Assembly (NCBI GenBank): GCA_018716295.1
Contig: DVKC01000014.1
Coordinates: 1-64,000, forward strand
DNA length: 64,000 bases
Reading direction: 5' to 3'
Source of the DNA: Candidatus Avimuribaculum pullicola
GTDB taxonomy: Bacteria; Bacteroidota; Bacteroidia; Bacteroidales; Muribaculaceae
Shown: positions 9,050 to 17,964 of the stretch, in pieces
How positions within the stretch are numbered: the first letter of the stretch is position 1
Layout of the letters: each line of letters starts with the position of its first letter
The notes under the pieces: model-generated
Databases searched by the model: none
What the model was told of the DNA's origin: nothing
Seen by the model: only the letters and a program-made list of their open reading frames with translations
Position numbers and translations under genes: made by a program

Positions 9050-10150
9050 ATGAGCAGATTTACATTATTTATATGTTTGTGTTTGGCTTTTCTTCCTTGT
9101 ATGGCCGATGAAGGAAATTTTGTCTTGGTTATCGACCCAGGTCATGGAGGGAAAGATGTCGGTGCGCCAGGTTCAAAAGTTTATGAAAAGGCAATAAACT
9201 TGGAAGTAGCTTTGAAGTTTGGCGAACTGGTAGAAGAGCGCATGAAAGATGTGGAAGTCGTTTATACACGTCGTCGTGACAAGTTTGTGCCGTTGCTTGA
9301 ACGAGCCAAGATTGCCAATGATGTCAAGGGCGATTTGTTTGTATCGATACATACTAATTCGCTTGATAAAAGCAATAAAAAACGTAAAACGACCAAAGGG
9401 ACTACAACATATACATTGGGTCTTCACCGCACAGATGACAACTTGGAGGTTGTGAAGCGGGAAAATTCGGTAATTATGTTTGAAGAGAATTATGCTGCAA
9501 CTTATGGTATTACCGACCCCGAATCGGCCGAATCATATATATTCAATGAAATGTGCCAGAACCATTACATGGAGCAAAGCGTAGATTTCGCGTCGGCATT
9601 ACAGCGTCAGTTTGTCAAGACTGCGGGACGTACCGATTGGGGGGTGCGTCAAGCTGGATTTCTTGTGCTGCGAGAAACATCGATGCCATCGGTGCTTGTG
9701 GAACTTGATTTTATATGTAATCCAGTGCAAGAGAATTTTATGGCATCGAAAGATGGGCAGAAGAAACTTGCCGAGTCGCTCTATGCAGCATTGGTGGAAT
9801 ATAGAAAGTCGATTGGAAAAGAGCAGCAGGGTGAGCAATCTGCAGCAACAATTGGGAGTGGCAGCACTGGTTTAACTTCGCAGCAGTCGAATACAACGAC
9901 AGTATCGGGCGATGTTTATTCAAGTGTGGTTTATGAAGTGCAGATTTTGGCAGGAACTTCAAAATTGGCACCCAAATCGAGAGAGTTCAAGGGACTAAAA
10001 GGTGTAAAACGTTATAAAGAAGGACGTATATATAAATATACATACGGGTCGGCCACGACTTTCAGTGAAGCTAAAGAATTGTTGCGTCAAGTAAGACCCA
10101 AGTTCAAAGATGCTTTTATTGTGACTGTCCGCAATGGTAAGATTGAGTAA
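9050..10150 (+). CDS. Secreted N-acetylmuramoyl-L-alanine amidase
   Basis: 366 residues from the ATG selected by the promoter. A signal peptide (MSRFTLFICLCLAFLPCMA) is followed by an Amidase_3 domain with zinc ligands in VIDPGHGGKDVGA, a Glu in KAINLEVALK and FVSIHTNS; the catalytic Glu is in SVLVELDFICN. A Ser/Thr/Gln linker near residue 265 leads to an 80-residue C-terminal domain that resembles a SPOR-like peptidoglycan-binding fold. The enzyme cuts the amide bond between MurNAc and the stem peptide during cell separation. It is followed 26 nt later by an MCE gene. Confidence 0.92.
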   Translation: MSRFTLFICLCLAFLPCMADEGNFVLVIDPGHGGKDVGAPGSKVYEKAINLEVALKFGELVEERMKDVEVVYTRRRDKFVPLLERAKIANDVKGDLFVSIHTNSLDKSNKKRKTTKGTTTYTLGLHRTDDNLEVVKRENSVIMFEENYAATYGITDPESAESYIFNEMCQNHYMEQSVDFASALQRQFVKTAGRTDWGVRQAGFLVLRETSMPSVLVELDFICNPVQENFMASKDGQKKLAESLYAALVEYRKSIGKEQQGEQSAATIGSGSTGLTSQQSNTTTVSGDVYSSVVYEVQILAGTSKLAPKSREFKGLKGVKRYKEGRIYKYTYGSATTFSEAKELLRQVRPKFKDAFIVTVRNGKIE

Positions 10151-10176
10151 TTGAAAAGAAACGAAAACATTTTTAT

Positions 10177-11076
10177 ATGAAGAAATTTTTCACTAAGGAA
10201 GTAAAAATAGCCATTACAGTAATTATAAGTTTGGCTGTCTTGTTTTGGGGTATAGAATACTTAAAAGGTGTCAACTTGTTCAAGCCAGCCAATTTCTATT
10301 ATGTAGAGTTTAAGAATGTAGCAGGACTTACCGATTCGGCTCCTGTAACCATCAATGGTTTTCAAGTTGGTCAGGTTAGAGAAATCAACTATGACTATAA
10401 GACTGGGGCTTTGGTTGTGTTGCTCGGGCTTGAAACCGATTTGCAAATCCCGACAGGATCAAAAGCTGTGCTTGCAACTGATTTGCTCGGGACTGCCCAA
10501 ATTGAAATCAAGATGGCTCAGGCCGACACATATTATAATGTAGGCGACATGTTGCCAGGTGAAAATGCTGTTGGGTTGATGGATAAGGTTGGGAGCGACT
10601 TGCTTCCGAGTGTTGCTGCAATGATGCCTAAAATCGACAGTATTTTGACAAGCCTAAATGCTGTTGTAAGCAATCCGGCATTGCAGCAATCAATTGACCG
10701 CCTTGATGGCATAACAGCAAACTTGGAAGCCAGTAGCCGGCAATTGTCGCAAATGATGGGCGAATCGATGCCTGTGATAGTTGGTAACGTGGAAAATGTG
10801 ACTGCAAATTTGGATAGCATAACTGGCAGCTTGAATATCATGGCTGCCGAACTTAGCAGTGTCCCGCTTGATTCAACAATGATGAATATAAATGCTACGA
10901 CAGCCAACCTCAATCATCTGACCACCCAATTGAGTGGGACGGATTCGAGTCTTGGGCTCCTATTGAACGATCGTGGCTTATATGACCATATTGACAGTAC
11001 TGTCATGAGCCTCGACTCGCTATTTATCGATATAAAGAAGAACCCTAAACGATATGTTACTATCAAAGTGTTCTAA
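10177..11076 (+). CDS. mlaD: MCE-family (MlaD-like) lipid transport protein
   Basis: 299 residues. One N-terminal membrane helix (VKIAITVIISLAVLFWGIEYL) is followed by an MCE domain with the family pattern FKNVAGLTDSAPVTINGFQVG and LLGTAQIEIKM. The last 150 residues form a long helical region rich in Asn, Leu, Ser and Met heptad-like repeats. MCE proteins bind phospholipid in the periplasm and dock on the MlaE/MlaF transporter, which is encoded 4 kb upstream. The gene order is split by comEC-aroE and the amidase; the assignment to the same transporter is inference. Confidence 0.88.
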   Translation: MKKFFTKEVKIAITVIISLAVLFWGIEYLKGVNLFKPANFYYVEFKNVAGLTDSAPVTINGFQVGQVREINYDYKTGALVVLLGLETDLQIPTGSKAVLATDLLGTAQIEIKMAQADTYYNVGDMLPGENAVGLMDKVGSDLLPSVAAMMPKIDSILTSLNAVVSNPALQQSIDRLDGITANLEASSRQLSQMMGESMPVIVGNVENVTANLDSITGSLNIMAAELSSVPLDSTMMNINATTANLNHLTTQLSGTDSSLGLLLNDRGLYDHIDSTVMSLDSLFIDIKKNPKRYVTIKVF

Positions 11077-11098
11077 TAAATAAGTTTTTTGTGGCGGT

Positions 11099-11135
11099 CA
11101 AAGGCTTATTTAGAATTGTTCCAAATAAGCCTTTG
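11099..11135 (+). terminator. Perfect 13-bp hairpin after the MCE gene
   Basis: CAAAGGCTTATTT pairs exactly with AAATAAGCCTTTG around an 11-nt loop, 23 nt after the mlaD stop. The 3' side lacks a clean T run (TGGTCGTATTT), so it may act as a transcript end or stabiliser rather than a classic terminator. Confidence 0.6.
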
Positions 11136-11425
11136 GTCGTATTTAATCTGCACAAGTTTCATAATTAGGGCTTTTTGTGTGTATTGCCATGTGGCAAGGT
11201 GAAAGTGCCAGTGCTGTCAAACGATATGCTAACGACGTAAAACACACGGTGTTGGCAAAATGTTATCACTTAAAACGGCAAGGTAAATAGGGGTGTTGTT
11301 CAACCCATTGGATTTCAGGTAAGTTATAATAAAATCTAAAATAACAAGAAAGAAAGGATTTTTTTATATCAAATTTTTTGTGAAATTTTGTACTCGAAAA
11401 GAACTAAAAATCCAATAACATTGTA
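11136..11425 (+). other. Non-coding region upstream of dnaA
   Basis: 290 nt with no credible gene. It becomes very AT-rich over the last 110 nt. I looked for DnaA boxes close to TTATCCACA and saw none, so there is no support for an origin here. No clear TAnnTTTG box was found in front of dnaA. Confidence 0.5.
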
Positions 11426-12823
11426 ATGGACATTCAGCAAGATGCAAGGTGGGAAAAGTGTCTGAAACTTTTCCGAGATAACGTGTCGCCCGAGCAGTAT
11501 AAGGCGTGGTTTGAACCATTGGTTTTCCAAGGGTTTGAAAACAACCGTATATTGCTCCATGTACCGTCTTTGTTTTTTGCCGAGCAAATCGAAGGTAAGT
11601 TTTTCTCGTTGATGAGCAAAACTTTCGAACGCATATTTGGACATGATTTCAAGGTCACATTTAATTACAATGTAGTAAATAAGGAACCCGACACGCAGGT
11701 TTCGATAGAAGGCACTAAAAAAAGTCCTATTGTTGGCAGTCGTCTTGAACAATCGCAGCAGCAGGTTGGCAACCCATTCAAAACGGTGGATTATGGCGAC
11801 ATTGACCCGCAATTGAACCCTAAATATACATTTGAGAATTACTGCGATAGCACGAGCAACAAACTTGCCGTGAGCATCGGTAAGGCTATTGCTACCGACC
11901 CCAAATGTAAGGTGTTTAACCCTCTGTTTGTATTCGGGCCTACTGGCGTGGGTAAAACCCATCTTATCGAAGCGATAGGTATAAAGTCTAAGGAGGTTAA
12001 TCCTCGCAGCAGGGTGTTGTATGTGACAGCAAGGGTGTTTGAAAGCCAGTACACGACTGCAGTAAGGAATAACAAGGTTAACGACTTCATCAATTTCTAC
12101 CAGAGCATCGATGTACTGATAATTGATGATATACAGGATCTTGCGGGCAAGACTGCAACGCAGAATACCTTTTTCCACATTTTCAATCATTTGCACCAAA
12201 ATCAGAAGCAGTTAATAATGTCGAGTGATTGCCGTCCTGTGGATATGGATGGTATGGTGCCACGGTTGATTTCTCGCTTCAAGTGGGGTATGACTGTAGA
12301 ACTCGGTGCGCCCGACTATGAATTGCGTCGTGAAGTCCTTGCTATGCGTGCTCGTCAAGATGGGTTGTCGATTCCTGCCGAAATACTCGACTATATTGCA
12401 GCAAACGTTACCGATAGCATTCGTGAATTGGAGGGTATAATAGTGTCATTGCTTGCTCACGCCACTATGCTGAATTTGGAAATATCCATGGACTTGGCTC
12501 GTGCTGTGATGTCGAATGCCGTGAAAGTGTCGAAACGGCAAATTACGTTTGATTTCATAGCCGAAACAGTATGTAATTATTACAACATCAATTCCGACCT
12601 GCTTTATAGCAAGTCGCGCAAGCGTGAAATTTCCGATGCACGACAGGTGGTAATGTACCTTGCAAAAAAATATACTCCGATGTCATCGACCAATATCGGT
12701 GTAAGGTTGTCGCGTAATCATGCCACAGTGTTGTATGCTTGCAGCAGCATAGAACAACGCTTGGAGATAGAGAAACAATTGCGTGACGACATGGCGATTA
12801 TCGAAGCTGAATTGAAGAAATAA
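11426..12823 (+). CDS. dnaA: Chromosomal replication initiator DnaA
   Basis: 465 residues. Domain I covers about residues 1-90 (WEKCLKLFRDNVSPEQYKAW). The AAA+ domain has Walker A FGPTGVGKTHL, Walker B VLIIDDIQDL and the arginine-finger region LISRFKWGM. Domain IV ends with the DNA-binding signature GVRLSRNHATVLYAC. DnaA binds oriC and opens it to load the helicase. The gene stands alone here; dnaN and recF are not neighbours, as is common in Bacteroidota. A terminator follows. Confidence 0.97.
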   Translation: MDIQQDARWEKCLKLFRDNVSPEQYKAWFEPLVFQGFENNRILLHVPSLFFAEQIEGKFFSLMSKTFERIFGHDFKVTFNYNVVNKEPDTQVSIEGTKKSPIVGSRLEQSQQQVGNPFKTVDYGDIDPQLNPKYTFENYCDSTSNKLAVSIGKAIATDPKCKVFNPLFVFGPTGVGKTHLIEAIGIKSKEVNPRSRVLYVTARVFESQYTTAVRNNKVNDFINFYQSIDVLIIDDIQDLAGKTATQNTFFHIFNHLHQNQKQLIMSSDCRPVDMDGMVPRLISRFKWGMTVELGAPDYELRREVLAMRARQDGLSIPAEILDYIAANVTDSIRELEGIIVSLLAHATMLNLEISMDLARAVMSNAVKVSKRQITFDFIAETVCNYYNINSDLLYSKSRKREISDARQVVMYLAKKYTPMSSTNIGVRLSRNHATVLYACSSIEQRLEIEKQLRDDMAIIEAELKK

Positions 12824-12849
12824 AAATATCACATACACGTACACTTATG

Positions 12850-12882
12850 ACTTGGTAGGCGACATGTTTGCCAAGTTTTTTT
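12850..12882 (+). terminator. Rho-independent terminator after dnaA
   Basis: ACTTGG pairs with CCAAGT across a 15-nt loop and is followed by a run of seven T residues. It lies 27 nt after the dnaA stop. Confidence 0.7.
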
Positions 12883-12895
12883 ATCTCTATACGAA

Positions 12896-14026
12896 ATGGC
12901 TGGGATTTATATTCATATTCCGTTCTGCAAAAAGAAGTGTATTTATTGCGACTTCTATTCTGTGGGTGGTAAGACCGATACCGTAGATGCTTACGTGCAG
13001 TCATTGTGCCACGAAGCGGCAATGCGCAGTGGCAATTTGCAGGGAGAAGCCATCAAAACCATCTACATTGGAGGTGGTACGCCATCATTACTTTCTGCCA
13101 CGCAATTGTCACGGCTTGTTGGACAATTAGGTGGTATTTTTGATTTACGTCAAGTAGGGGAGTTTACTATAGAGGTTAATCCCGATGATGTTACGGACGA
13201 TGCTGTGGAAGCATTCATGCAATTGGGCATAAATCGTGTCAGCATGGGTGTGCAAAGTTTTGTTGATGCCGAGTTGCAATTCCTAAGGCGGAGGCATGAT
13301 GCGGCAAGGGCAATAAGGGCGTATGAAAGTATAATCAGATGTGGGATAAGCAATGTGAGCATTGACCTGATATATGGCATTCCTGGGCAGACGATGCAAT
13401 CATGGCAAAAGTCGTTGGAAGTGGCCATGTCGTTGCAGCCCAGGCATATATCGTGTTACAATCTGAGCTATGAAGAGGGAACCCCGCTATATAGATTGCT
13501 TGACAAAGGACTGGTGACGGCAGTAGATGACGAAAGTTGCATAGCGATGTATGAATTGATGACCACAGTGTTTTCCAATCATGGTTATGAACATTATGAG
13601 ATATCCAATTTTGCTTTGCGTGGGTTTTATTCGCGACACAATTCGGGGTATTGGGATAAAACGCCTTATTTGGGATTGGGAGCATCAGCTCACAGTTATG
13701 TTAATGGCGTAAGGTATTATAATCCGTCGGATATAAAGGTTTATATTTCGCAGGTCGGTGATGGGAATATTGTGGCAATAGCGGAGGATGAAACAGAGAG
13801 CGAGCGGTATGACGAGGAAATAATGTTACGGTTACGAACGAGTCGCGGACTTGATGCTGAAGTTTTAAGGACAATGTATGGCGAACCATATTACAGCCAT
13901 TTTATGTCAGCAGTACGGCAATTTGTCGATTCGGGGCTTGTAGAGCAGGCCGGCAGTGTATTCTGCTTGAGCGGCCGAGGGGTGATGCTTTCCGACATGG
14001 TTTTCCGTGAATTGATGTATGTGTGA
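12896..14026 (+). CDS. hemW: HemW-like radical SAM protein
   Basis: 376 residues. The radical SAM cluster motif is CKKKCIYCDFY at residues 12-20, preceded by GIYIHIPF. The glycine-rich IYIGGGTPSLL and the stretch GVQSFVDAELQFLRRRH match the HemW/HemN group. The third cysteine is followed by DFY, as in HemW, the heme chaperone, rather than true oxygen-independent coproporphyrinogen oxidase. The protein is cytoplasmic. It starts 72 nt after dnaA, beyond the terminator, so it may have its own promoter. Confidence 0.88.
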   Translation: MAGIYIHIPFCKKKCIYCDFYSVGGKTDTVDAYVQSLCHEAAMRSGNLQGEAIKTIYIGGGTPSLLSATQLSRLVGQLGGIFDLRQVGEFTIEVNPDDVTDDAVEAFMQLGINRVSMGVQSFVDAELQFLRRRHDAARAIRAYESIIRCGISNVSIDLIYGIPGQTMQSWQKSLEVAMSLQPRHISCYNLSYEEGTPLYRLLDKGLVTAVDDESCIAMYELMTTVFSNHGYEHYEISNFALRGFYSRHNSGYWDKTPYLGLGASAHSYVNGVRYYNPSDIKVYISQVGDGNIVAIAEDETESERYDEEIMLRLRTSRGLDAEVLRTMYGEPYYSHFMSAVRQFVDSGLVEQAGSVFCLSGRGVMLSDMVFRELMYV

Positions 14027-14040
14027 ACCGTTAAGCGGCA

Positions 14041-14514
14041 TCAGTCGTGGTGGTATGGTTCGTTTTTGATGATTGTCATAGCTCGGTAAAGTTGTTCGGT
14101 GAAAAACAGCCGTACCATCTCATGAGAGAATGTCATTTTTGAGAGGGAAATCTTTTCGTTGGCACGAGCCACAACATCTGCCGAAAAGCCGTAAGGCCCG
14201 CCAATGATAAACACCAACTGTTTGGGAATCGATTGCATTTTATGTTCGATATATGCTGCGAAATCTCTCGAAGTGAGTTCTCGCCCATGTTCGTCGAGCA
14301 ATACCACATAATCTTGTGGCGCAAGCATCGACAGTATTGCATCGCCTTCTTTCTGCTTTTGTTGGGTAGCATTCAGGTTACGCGTGTTGCGTATGTCGCC
14401 TATATATTTTATTTCAAAAGGGATGTAGCGTATCAACCGGCGGCAATATTCAGTTATGCCTTCTTCAAGGAATTTTGTCGTAGTTCGACCTACGGCAACG
14501 AGCATAATTTTCAT
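14041..14514 (-). CDS. rlmH: 23S rRNA pseudouridine-1915 N3-methyltransferase RlmH
   Basis: 157 residues, the normal size of this SPOUT methyltransferase. The SAM-binding loop FIIGGPYGFS and the C-terminal LSKMTFSHEMVRLFFTEQLY with YRAMTIIKNEPYHH are hallmarks. It methylates pseudouridine 1915 in helix 69 of assembled 70S ribosomes. It lies 2 nt downstream of the MFS transporter gene on the same strand, so it is probably expressed from that transcript. Confidence 0.95.
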   Translation of the reverse strand: MKIMLVAVGRTTTKFLEEGITEYCRRLIRYIPFEIKYIGDIRNTRNLNATQQKQKEGDAILSMLAPQDYVVLLDEHGRELTSRDFAAYIEHKMQSIPKQLVFIIGGPYGFSADVVARANEKISLSKMTFSHEMVRLFFTEQLYRAMTIIKNEPYHHD

Positions 14515-14516
14515 GA

Positions 14517-15728
14517 CTATTCGTAGTGATGTAATTTAACAAAAGAAACCCAAGCGAAGGCCAGCACGACAATGAAACCAGCGAGCGGCACAGCAAATGC
14601 TGCCGTGATGGAGAAGTTGTCGCCAACCCATCCCATTGCTATTGGACCAATTGCACCACCTACGACACTCATCATCAGTATTGACGAGGCCCGTTCGGTG
14701 AGGCCGCCGAGGCGAGAAATCGACAATGCGAAAATCGTAGGGAACATGATGCTCTCAAACAGGTAGCACACAATAACGGCGCATTTTGAAACGACGCCAA
14801 GTGGCGACAATGCTAAAATCATCATCGCTGTAGTGCCACATGCGCATATTAGCAATATTTTTTCGGACCTGATGTGGCGCATCAATGCGCTTCCGGAAAA
14901 ACGCCCGACCATGAAAAGTCCCAAGCCTCCAATTGACAGCAGCAACGATGCCGCATTGGGCGAGAGGAATCCGTCGTCGGTCATGTAATTGATGAAAAAC
15001 GTGTTAATTGATATTTCGGCTATTTCATAGCTGATGAGGGCGACGAAGCCGAAGGTGAAATATCGGCCAAGTTTGGTTACTGCTTTTTGTTTGTTGTCGT
15101 TGTCTGCTGTTACAAGTTCAGGCAACTTCACTCTTGAGAAACACAGGGCTACGAGCAGCACTATTATGCCAATGATTGAGTAGGGTATTGCTATATCGGC
15201 GACTTCACCGCTACCACGCTCGGCAAAAAAGAATTGTCCGCCAAGCAGCACGCCGACTATGCTGCCTAATCCGTTGAATGATTGTGCCAAGTTTAGACGA
15301 CCAGCCGATGTGCGAGGGTCGCCGAGCAACGTGACGTAGGGATTGGCGGCAGTTTCGAGTATCACCAGTCCACACCCTATGATAAACAATGGCAGCAGCA
15401 CGTATTCAAAGACCATGTTGTCGCCGATTGGCAAGAATAGCAATGAGCCACCGCCAAACAATAGCAATCCGGCTATTACACCGATGCGAGTACCGAAGCG
15501 GCGTATCATGATTCCGGCAGGCAGTGCCATGAGGAAATATGCACCATACACCACTGCTTGCATCAGTGCGGAGTGGGTTTTGGTGACTTCCATCGTTAAC
15601 TGGAAGTGCTTGTTAAGCACGTCCATTACGGCTCTTGCCCCTCCCCACAGGAAGAAAAGTAGTGTGATAAGTATGAAAGGGAAAATGTACTGCTTGGCTA
15701 CCAAGCTTGTTTTCATAGATTGTGCCAT
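14517..15728 (-). CDS. MFS sugar transporter, FucP/GluP type
   Basis: 403 residues from the ATG at 15728, chosen because a -7 box (15755-15762) lies inside the longer frame. About twelve membrane helices; the start IFPFILITLLFFLWGGARAVMD, with FFLWG, and the later LILETAANPYVTLLG are typical of the fucose/glucose/galactose:H+ symporter family. The substrate cannot be named from sequence. rlmH follows 2 nt later. No sugar-catabolic genes are adjacent. Confidence 0.85.
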   Translation of the reverse strand: MAQSMKTSLVAKQYIFPFILITLLFFLWGGARAVMDVLNKHFQLTMEVTKTHSALMQAVVYGAYFLMALPAGIMIRRFGTRIGVIAGLLLFGGGSLLFLPIGDNMVFEYVLLPLFIIGCGLVILETAANPYVTLLGDPRTSAGRLNLAQSFNGLGSIVGVLLGGQFFFAERGSGEVADIAIPYSIIGIIVLLVALCFSRVKLPELVTADNDNKQKAVTKLGRYFTFGFVALISYEIAEISINTFFINYMTDDGFLSPNAASLLLSIGGLGLFMVGRFSGSALMRHIRSEKILLICACGTTAMMILALSPLGVVSKCAVIVCYLFESIMFPTIFALSISRLGGLTERASSILMMSVVGGAIGPIAMGWVGDNFSITAAFAVPLAGFIVVLAFAWVSFVKLHHYE

Positions 15729-15754
15729 TAGTGATAAATTCTTGTTTGTGACGA

Positions 15755-15762
15755 CAAAATTA
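15755..15762 (-). promoter_or_regulatory. -7 box for the MFS-rlmH transcript
   Basis: Reads TAATTTTG on the minus strand, 27 nt before the chosen ATG. Confidence 0.55.
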
Positions 15763-15965
15763 ACCAAATTTTGCGTAAATGGACGAAGGTTGATGCTATA
15801 AAATTCCAGCCGATGGCAATAAGATGTGTTATTGTCTTTTCAATGTGCTCGTCAACCACTGTGTGCCTGTCGTTCAGTCTGTGGCAGCCGATATGGCTTA
15901 AACAAGTTAAATGTGCCGGTGCAAGAGTTGTTGTGCAAGTTAATGCCACTTCAAGTTTTTTTTAT

Positions 15966-15973
15966 TACCTTTG
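15966..15973 (+). promoter_or_regulatory. -7 box (TACCTTTG) for the LysE-family gene
   Basis: Lies 25 nt before the ATG at 15998 and just upstream of an earlier in-frame start at 15971, which would leave no leader. Confidence 0.55.
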
Positions 15974-15997
15974 TTTCTCGAACACATAATTTGCAAG

Positions 15998-16636
15998 ATG
16001 GAGTTAATCCTGTATATAATATTGCGCGGGTTTGCGATAGGCGTTCTTGTGTCGGCTCCAATGGGCCCTGTGGGGGTGTTGTGCATACAGCGCACCATGA
16101 ACAAGGGACGATGGGCAGGTTTCTATACAGGTCTTGGTGCTGCCATTTCCGATTTGCTCTATTCGGTACTTGCAGGAGTGGGACTGTCGATTGTGATAGA
16201 TTTCATCGAAGCCAACCAGAACCCATTGCAAATAGCTGGCAGCATCGTGTTGCTGGTGTTTGCTATTTATTTGCTACGGCGCAATCCCGTGCGTACATTG
16301 CGGAAATTAAAAGAGAAAAAGAATAATTATGTGCAAGACCTTATTACGGGATTTCTGTTCACGGTATCAAATCCGTTAATATTGTTTCTCATAATAGGCT
16401 TGTTTGCACGGTTCAACTTCATGCTCCCTGAGTACTGCTTGTATCACTATATGATAGGGTATGTATTCATTTTTATAGGGGCGATAGCATGGTGGTTTGT
16501 AATAACATTGTTTGTCAATGCGGTAAGATCTCATTTCAACCTTCGCAGCATGTGGCTTGTCAACCGTATAATAGGTGCGATAATTCTCATAATGTCGCTG
16601 GTGGGTTTGGTAATGGGGATTGCCAATTATATATGA
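15998..16636 (+). CDS. LysE/RhtB-family exporter
   Basis: 212 residues with about six membrane segments. The start GFAIGVLVSAPMGPVGVLCI, with the PxGP pattern, is the LysE-family signature, followed by GLGAAISDLLYSVLAG. SNPLILFLII is the usual second half-motif. Members export amino acids or related small molecules; the substrate is unknown. The next gene starts 22 nt later in the same direction and may share the transcript. Confidence 0.85.
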   Translation: MELILYIILRGFAIGVLVSAPMGPVGVLCIQRTMNKGRWAGFYTGLGAAISDLLYSVLAGVGLSIVIDFIEANQNPLQIAGSIVLLVFAIYLLRRNPVRTLRKLKEKKNNYVQDLITGFLFTVSNPLILFLIIGLFARFNFMLPEYCLYHYMIGYVFIFIGAIAWWFVITLFVNAVRSHFNLRSMWLVNRIIGAIILIMSLVGLVMGIANYI

Positions 16637-16658
16637 AACAAGAATAATATCATACGTT

Positions 16659-17315
16659 ATGGAGCGAGATAATGAAATCAATGTGAAGTATTTTCCTGAA
16701 CTCAACAATATGGACATTGAGCAGGTTGGCGACTTCCTGGAACTTGAATCGGAAAAACATTCAATAGCTTGTCGTAACTGGGCCGATGAATATCCCTACC
16801 ATCCTGTGACGATTTTCACGGTAGGACGTTCTGACGATGCCATATTTATTGATTTCTTTGTGCGGGGAAATTACTTGCGTGCCGTTAATTATAAAAACAA
16901 TTCGCCTGTTGCTGATGATAGTTGTGTGGAGTTTTTTATGAAACTTCCAGGCAGTGATGAATATTGGAATTTTGAGTTTAATTGCATAGGAACAGTTAAT
17001 GCCTCACACCGTGTGACGCGCGATAATCCTACAAGGCTGAATGATGAGCAGATTGCCAGCATACGTCGTTACGCATCGTGTGGCACTCGTCCTTTTGAGG
17101 AAATGGAAGGCGTGTTTGCGTGGAATTTGACAATAGCTGTGCCATTTGCGTTGGTCGGAATAGATGCCAATAATCTGCCTGAGTATATTTTAGGCAATTT
17201 CTATAAATGTGGGGCGAAAATGAGTTTGCCGCATTATCTGAGTTGGATGCCTATTGATACACCCAACCCCGATTTCCATCGACCAGAGTTTTTTGGAAAA
17301 ATCAATTTTGTGTGA
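16659..17315 (+). CDS. CBM9-like carbohydrate-binding protein, no signal peptide
   Basis: 218 residues from the ATG at 16659; an upstream in-frame start exists but overlaps lysE. The central pattern (DDAIFIDFFVRGNYLRAVN, then DSCVEFFMKLPG and YWNFEFNCIG) matches the CBM9-like beta-sandwich family common in Bacteroidota. No signal peptide or membrane segment is visible, unusual for a carbohydrate-binding fold, so the ligand and cellular site are open. Its 3' end overlaps the facing lipoprotein gene by 14 nt. Confidence 0.7.
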   Translation: MERDNEINVKYFPELNNMDIEQVGDFLELESEKHSIACRNWADEYPYHPVTIFTVGRSDDAIFIDFFVRGNYLRAVNYKNNSPVADDSCVEFFMKLPGSDEYWNFEFNCIGTVNASHRVTRDNPTRLNDEQIASIRRYASCGTRPFEEMEGVFAWNLTIAVPFALVGIDANNLPEYILGNFYKCGAKMSLPHYLSWMPIDTPNPDFHRPEFFGKINFV

Positions 17316-17673
17316 CTGCAATATCATCGTCAGTGGCAATAGTGTCGGTGACGGTGACAGTGCATGTAGAACTCATGTCTTGGCATGTTACGGTGATATC
17401 GGCAAGGCCGATGGCTTTTGCTGTGATTTTGCCTGAATCGTTCACTTCGACGATGCTTGCATCTGAACTTTGCCAATCGACTTGTATGAGGTTGGGGTCG
17501 TCGAAGTCCCCGCCCTCGTAAACAATAGAGAAGGACAATTGAGCTGTTTCGTCGATTTCGGTGGTTAATTCTGTAGGGTATATTTCGAGGTATGTTACTT
17601 TGAAATCTTTGCTGCAAGAAATCAACGAGGCGAGAAATATCGTAGTGGCGATTGCAAGTAGTATTTTCTTCAT
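17302..17673 (-). CDS. Small BIG2-type Ig-like lipoprotein
   Basis: 123 residues. A lipoprotein signal (MKKILLAIATTIFLASLISC) puts the lipid on Cys20. The rest is a single bacterial Ig-like (BIG2) domain, with VDWQSSDASIVEVNDSGKI and AKAIGLADITVTC. Such domains are structural surface modules; no catalytic part is present. It has its own -7 box and converges on the CBM9-like gene. Confidence 0.8.
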   Translation of the reverse strand: MKKILLAIATTIFLASLISCSKDFKVTYLEIYPTELTTEIDETAQLSFSIVYEGGDFDDPNLIQVDWQSSDASIVEVNDSGKITAKAIGLADITVTCQDMSSTCTVTVTDTIATDDDIAVTQN

Positions 17674-17694
17674 TTTATATAGGTTTATAATAGT

Positions 17695-17703
17695 GCAAAA
17701 TTA
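17695..17703 (-). promoter_or_regulatory. -7 box for the BIG2 lipoprotein
   Basis: Reads TAATTTTGC on the minus strand, 22 nt before the ATG. Confidence 0.6.
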
Positions 17704-17920
17704 CAAAATAATAGTGGTAAAAACAGAAAATTACAAATATTAATTTGAGTGGAATGTGAGTTGGTTTAAAAGATGTAATTATATGATAAAATTTAGTTTT
17801 GGAAAACTTTTTGTGATTGTTTAAAACGTAAGTTATTGATGTAGTGTTGTTTATGTGTTTGAAATGGAAAACTTTTTTAAAAATATGGAAAATTAAGTTT
17901 CTATCTTGTTGCATTTGTGT

Positions 17921-17928
17921 TATCTTTG
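17921..17928 (+). promoter_or_regulatory. -7 box (TATCTTTG) for nrdJ
   Basis: Lies 37 nt before the ATG at 17965. The upstream 200 nt are very AT-rich and hold no recognisable cobalamin riboswitch. Confidence 0.6.
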
Positions 17929-17964
17929 TGCTGCAAAAACATATCATAAATCTTATAATTCCCC

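Noticed and set aside
11136-11425. Replication origin before dnaA
   Set aside because: No DnaA-box cluster was seen; proximity to dnaA alone is not enough in Bacteroidota.
17704-17964. Cobalamin riboswitch before nrdJ
   Set aside because: No B12-box-like sequence is present; the region is only AT-rich with a -7 box.
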